From NCBI RefSeq assembly GCF_000812685.1, contig NZ_JWIF01000073.1, positions 1 to 64,000 on the forward strand: a stretch of DNA of 64,000 nucleotides, in the 5' to 3' direction. The translations under genes were made by a program, and so were the position numbers. The first letter of the stretch is position 1, and the number at the start of each line of letters is the position of its first letter. Below the pieces are notes generated by a model. The model saw nothing but the letters and a program-made list of their open reading frames with translations. It was not told where the DNA came from and searched no databases. This DNA comes from Halocynthiibacter namhaensis. GTDB lineage: Bacteria; Pseudomonadota; Alphaproteobacteria; Rhodobacterales; Rhodobacteraceae. Positions 62,594 through 64,000 of this stretch are shown in pieces.

Positions 62594-62628
62594 CGCCATT
62601 CTCCCGTATATTATTATTTTTCAATTGG

Positions 62629-64000
62629 TTACTCAGCCGCCATCCGCAGCATTGCATATTCGATTTCAGTTTCGTCGCTTGGCGACACGTCGTCAAGTGC
62701 ATCTGAGGCCGCTGTTTCGTCATTTGGCTGAATACTGGACAGAAGATATTCAATCAGCTGTTCGATCAGCAGCTCATGCGCTGGTGCGCTGGCCTCCCAG
62801 AAGGCGCCAAAATCAGCCAGAAGCGCGGCCCTAATCGCGGCTTTGATCACCGAAATATCAGCCCCCGTAGCCGTCAATTCTGCAACGGAACGAATGAAGG
62901 TATCGCTTTCCAGATAATCCAAAACCCGACTCACAAAATGTGGATCCGTCAGGCTGCCATAGCTTTGCACCGCATATCCATCAGACAAGAACTGCTGGGC
63001 AATGATCGATCCGGCCACGGAAAACTGTGCGCTTTCCTGTGCGAACAGATCAAGCGGGCTCCCTATCGAATCTTTCTGCTGGGCTGCTGAGACAACGTCA
63101 ATTGCACCAGGTCCCGCAAAGTTTGAAGTATATAAGAAGCGTTGCCCACTGACGCCCACAAACCCCTGCACACCCCATTCGGCACGGAAGAGACCCGCAT
63201 ACCCGTCAGAATAGATCAAATCATCAGCCGTGTTCCCATGGAACAGGTCTGGGCCAAGCCCCCCAACAAGAATATCCGGGCCATCATCCCCAAAGATCAC
63301 ATCATAACCGCCGGTGAGATATGCAAAATTGGTGTCAATTTTGAGTTCTTCTAGGATAGATCCATCAGAGAAGGCCACCCAACCACGCGACATGATCACC
63401 GTATCGCCGATCAAGAAATCCTGCCCATCATTGCCATGTAACAGGTCATTTCCAAAGCCACCCATGATGAAATCGTTTCCGGCGTCACCGCTCAGCGTAT
63501 CGTCATAAGCGATATCACTGCGCAAGCCTGTCAAATGTATGACACGATCCTGTGCCGACTGGCCTGGCAGAACATTTTGATATTGTTCCAGCAATATCGT
63601 CGCAATGTCGCCCACGATCATGTCATCAGAGACACCGCCTGTAATCGTATCAGCACCTGCTTGGCCGATGAGAATATTGTCACCCACGGTGCCTGCGGCC
63701 GTAATCACATCTTCGCCGCCACGCACCAAATTAGTCAACAGAACAGTTTCAACGTCGGTGCGATTCCGGAAGGTGATGATGCCATCATCGCCAAGCGCAA
63801 CATCTTCGCCCTCACCAACCGAAACATAATCATCGCCCTGATTTGCAATCACAATGTCATTGCCGCCACCAGCGGTGATGTGGTCATTGCCGCCTGCACT
63901 TAGAATTTCGGCTGTAACAACTCCAAGACCACCCATATGGGATGATCCCCACAACCCGTCGTCACCAAGAATAACATCAGCGCCATCCCCAGCTTTGACG
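62629..64000 (-). CDS. RTX (haemolysin-type Ca2+-binding repeat) protein, C-terminal part
   Basis: The C-terminal 457 or so residues of a larger protein; the frame runs off the right window edge, where codons still read repeat sequence (GADVILGDDG). At least a dozen GGxGxDxuh-type nonapeptides are seen, such as GGGNDIVIANQGDDYV, GNDFIMGGFGNDLLHGNDGQDFL and GDDGPDILVGGLGPDL, expected to bind calcium in parallel beta rolls. The last ~200 residues are non-repeat and end with an acidic tail rich in Ser and Asp. Likely exported. First visible gene of the nine-gene array. Confidence 0.9.
   Translation of the reverse strand, partial: VKAGDGADVILGDDGLWGSSHMGGLGVVTAEILSAGGNDHITAGGGNDIVIANQGDDYVSVGEGEDVALGDDGIITFRNRTDVETVLLTNLVRGGEDVITAAGTVGDNILIGQAGADTITGGVSDDMIVGDIATILLEQYQNVLPGQSAQDRVIHLTGLRSDIAYDDTLSGDAGNDFIMGGFGNDLLHGNDGQDFLIGDTVIMSRGWVAFSDGSILEELKIDTNFAYLTGGYDVIFGDDGPDILVGGLGPDLFHGNTADDLIYSDGYAGLFRAEWGVQGFVGVSGQRFLYTSNFAGPGAIDVVSAAQQKDSIGSPLDLFAQESAQFSVAGSIIAQQFLSDGYAVQSYGSLTDPHFVSRVLDYLESDTFIRSVAELTATGADISVIKAAIRAALLADFGAFWEASAPAHELLIEQLIEYLLSSIQPNDETAASDALDDVSPSDETEIEYAMLRMAAE

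Overview
The window looks like chromosome from a marine alphaproteobacterium of the Rhodobacteraceae (Roseobacter group). The evidence is the combination of an hdaA-ppk-ppx run, a propionyl-CoA carboxylase / methylmalonyl-CoA mutase island next to a PccR-type (ScfR family) regulator, betICBA beside choXWV, and many small Roseobacter-style lipoprotein and DUF genes. This is inference from gene content; no search was run. No tRNA, rRNA, CRISPR array, insertion sequence, phage gene or origin was seen.

Layout. 1-440: an 8-bp tandem repeat at the left edge and a small secreted protein. 0.7-6.4 kb (+): AI-2E-type membrane protein, hdaA, ppk, ppx. 6.4-10.2 kb (-): small periplasmic protein, nuclease-fold protein, TerB/J-domain protein, acetyltransferase, VOC protein, secreted protein. 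10.5-16.7 kb: tripartite tricarboxylate transporter tctCBA (-) divergent from a TctD/TctE two-component system plus an extra periplasmic binding protein (+), with three 11-bp-phased repeats between them. 16.8-26.9 kb (-): propionate island pccB, small genes, pccA, a membrane protein, a sulfotransferase-like gene and methylmalonyl-CoA mutase. 27.3-31.3 kb (+): MFS exporter, pccR, hydrolase, CoxG-like protein. 31.3-32.3 kb (-): cupin-like protein and DUF465. 32.4-40.7 kb: betICBA (-) divergent from choXWV (+), i.e. choline-O-sulfate/choline uptake and oxidation to glycine betaine. 40.8-44.5 kb (+): MscS channel, amidase, rsfS, rlmH. 44.5-47.0 kb: LysR regulator (-) beside a PhyH-type dioxygenase and an HD-domain protein (+) resembling PhnY/PhnZ-type oxygenase pairs. 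47.2-54.6 kb: surface sugar region, kdsB-kdsA-kdsD-neuB-neuC (+) converging on neuA-SDR-Gfo/Idh/MocA (-). 54.7-64.0 kb (-): one tightly packed array reading, in transcription order, RTX-repeat protein (cut by the window edge), DUF3467, HlyD-like adaptor, M50 metalloprotease, two DUF4178 proteins, a tiny membrane protein, DUF350 and a membrane-anchored spermidine-synthase-like enzyme.

The last array is the best candidate for a poorly described system: an exported calcium-binding repeat protein apparently linked to an adaptor plus membrane protease instead of a type I ABC exporter, and to the DUF4178/DUF350/aminopropyltransferase set. The PhyH-HD oxygenase pair is the second candidate. Several regulatory elements can be read directly: TTTGCAAA-type PccR sites, a BetI-like operator, Pho-box-like repeats in the tct promoter region, and a terminator/anti-terminator-like leader before rsfS.
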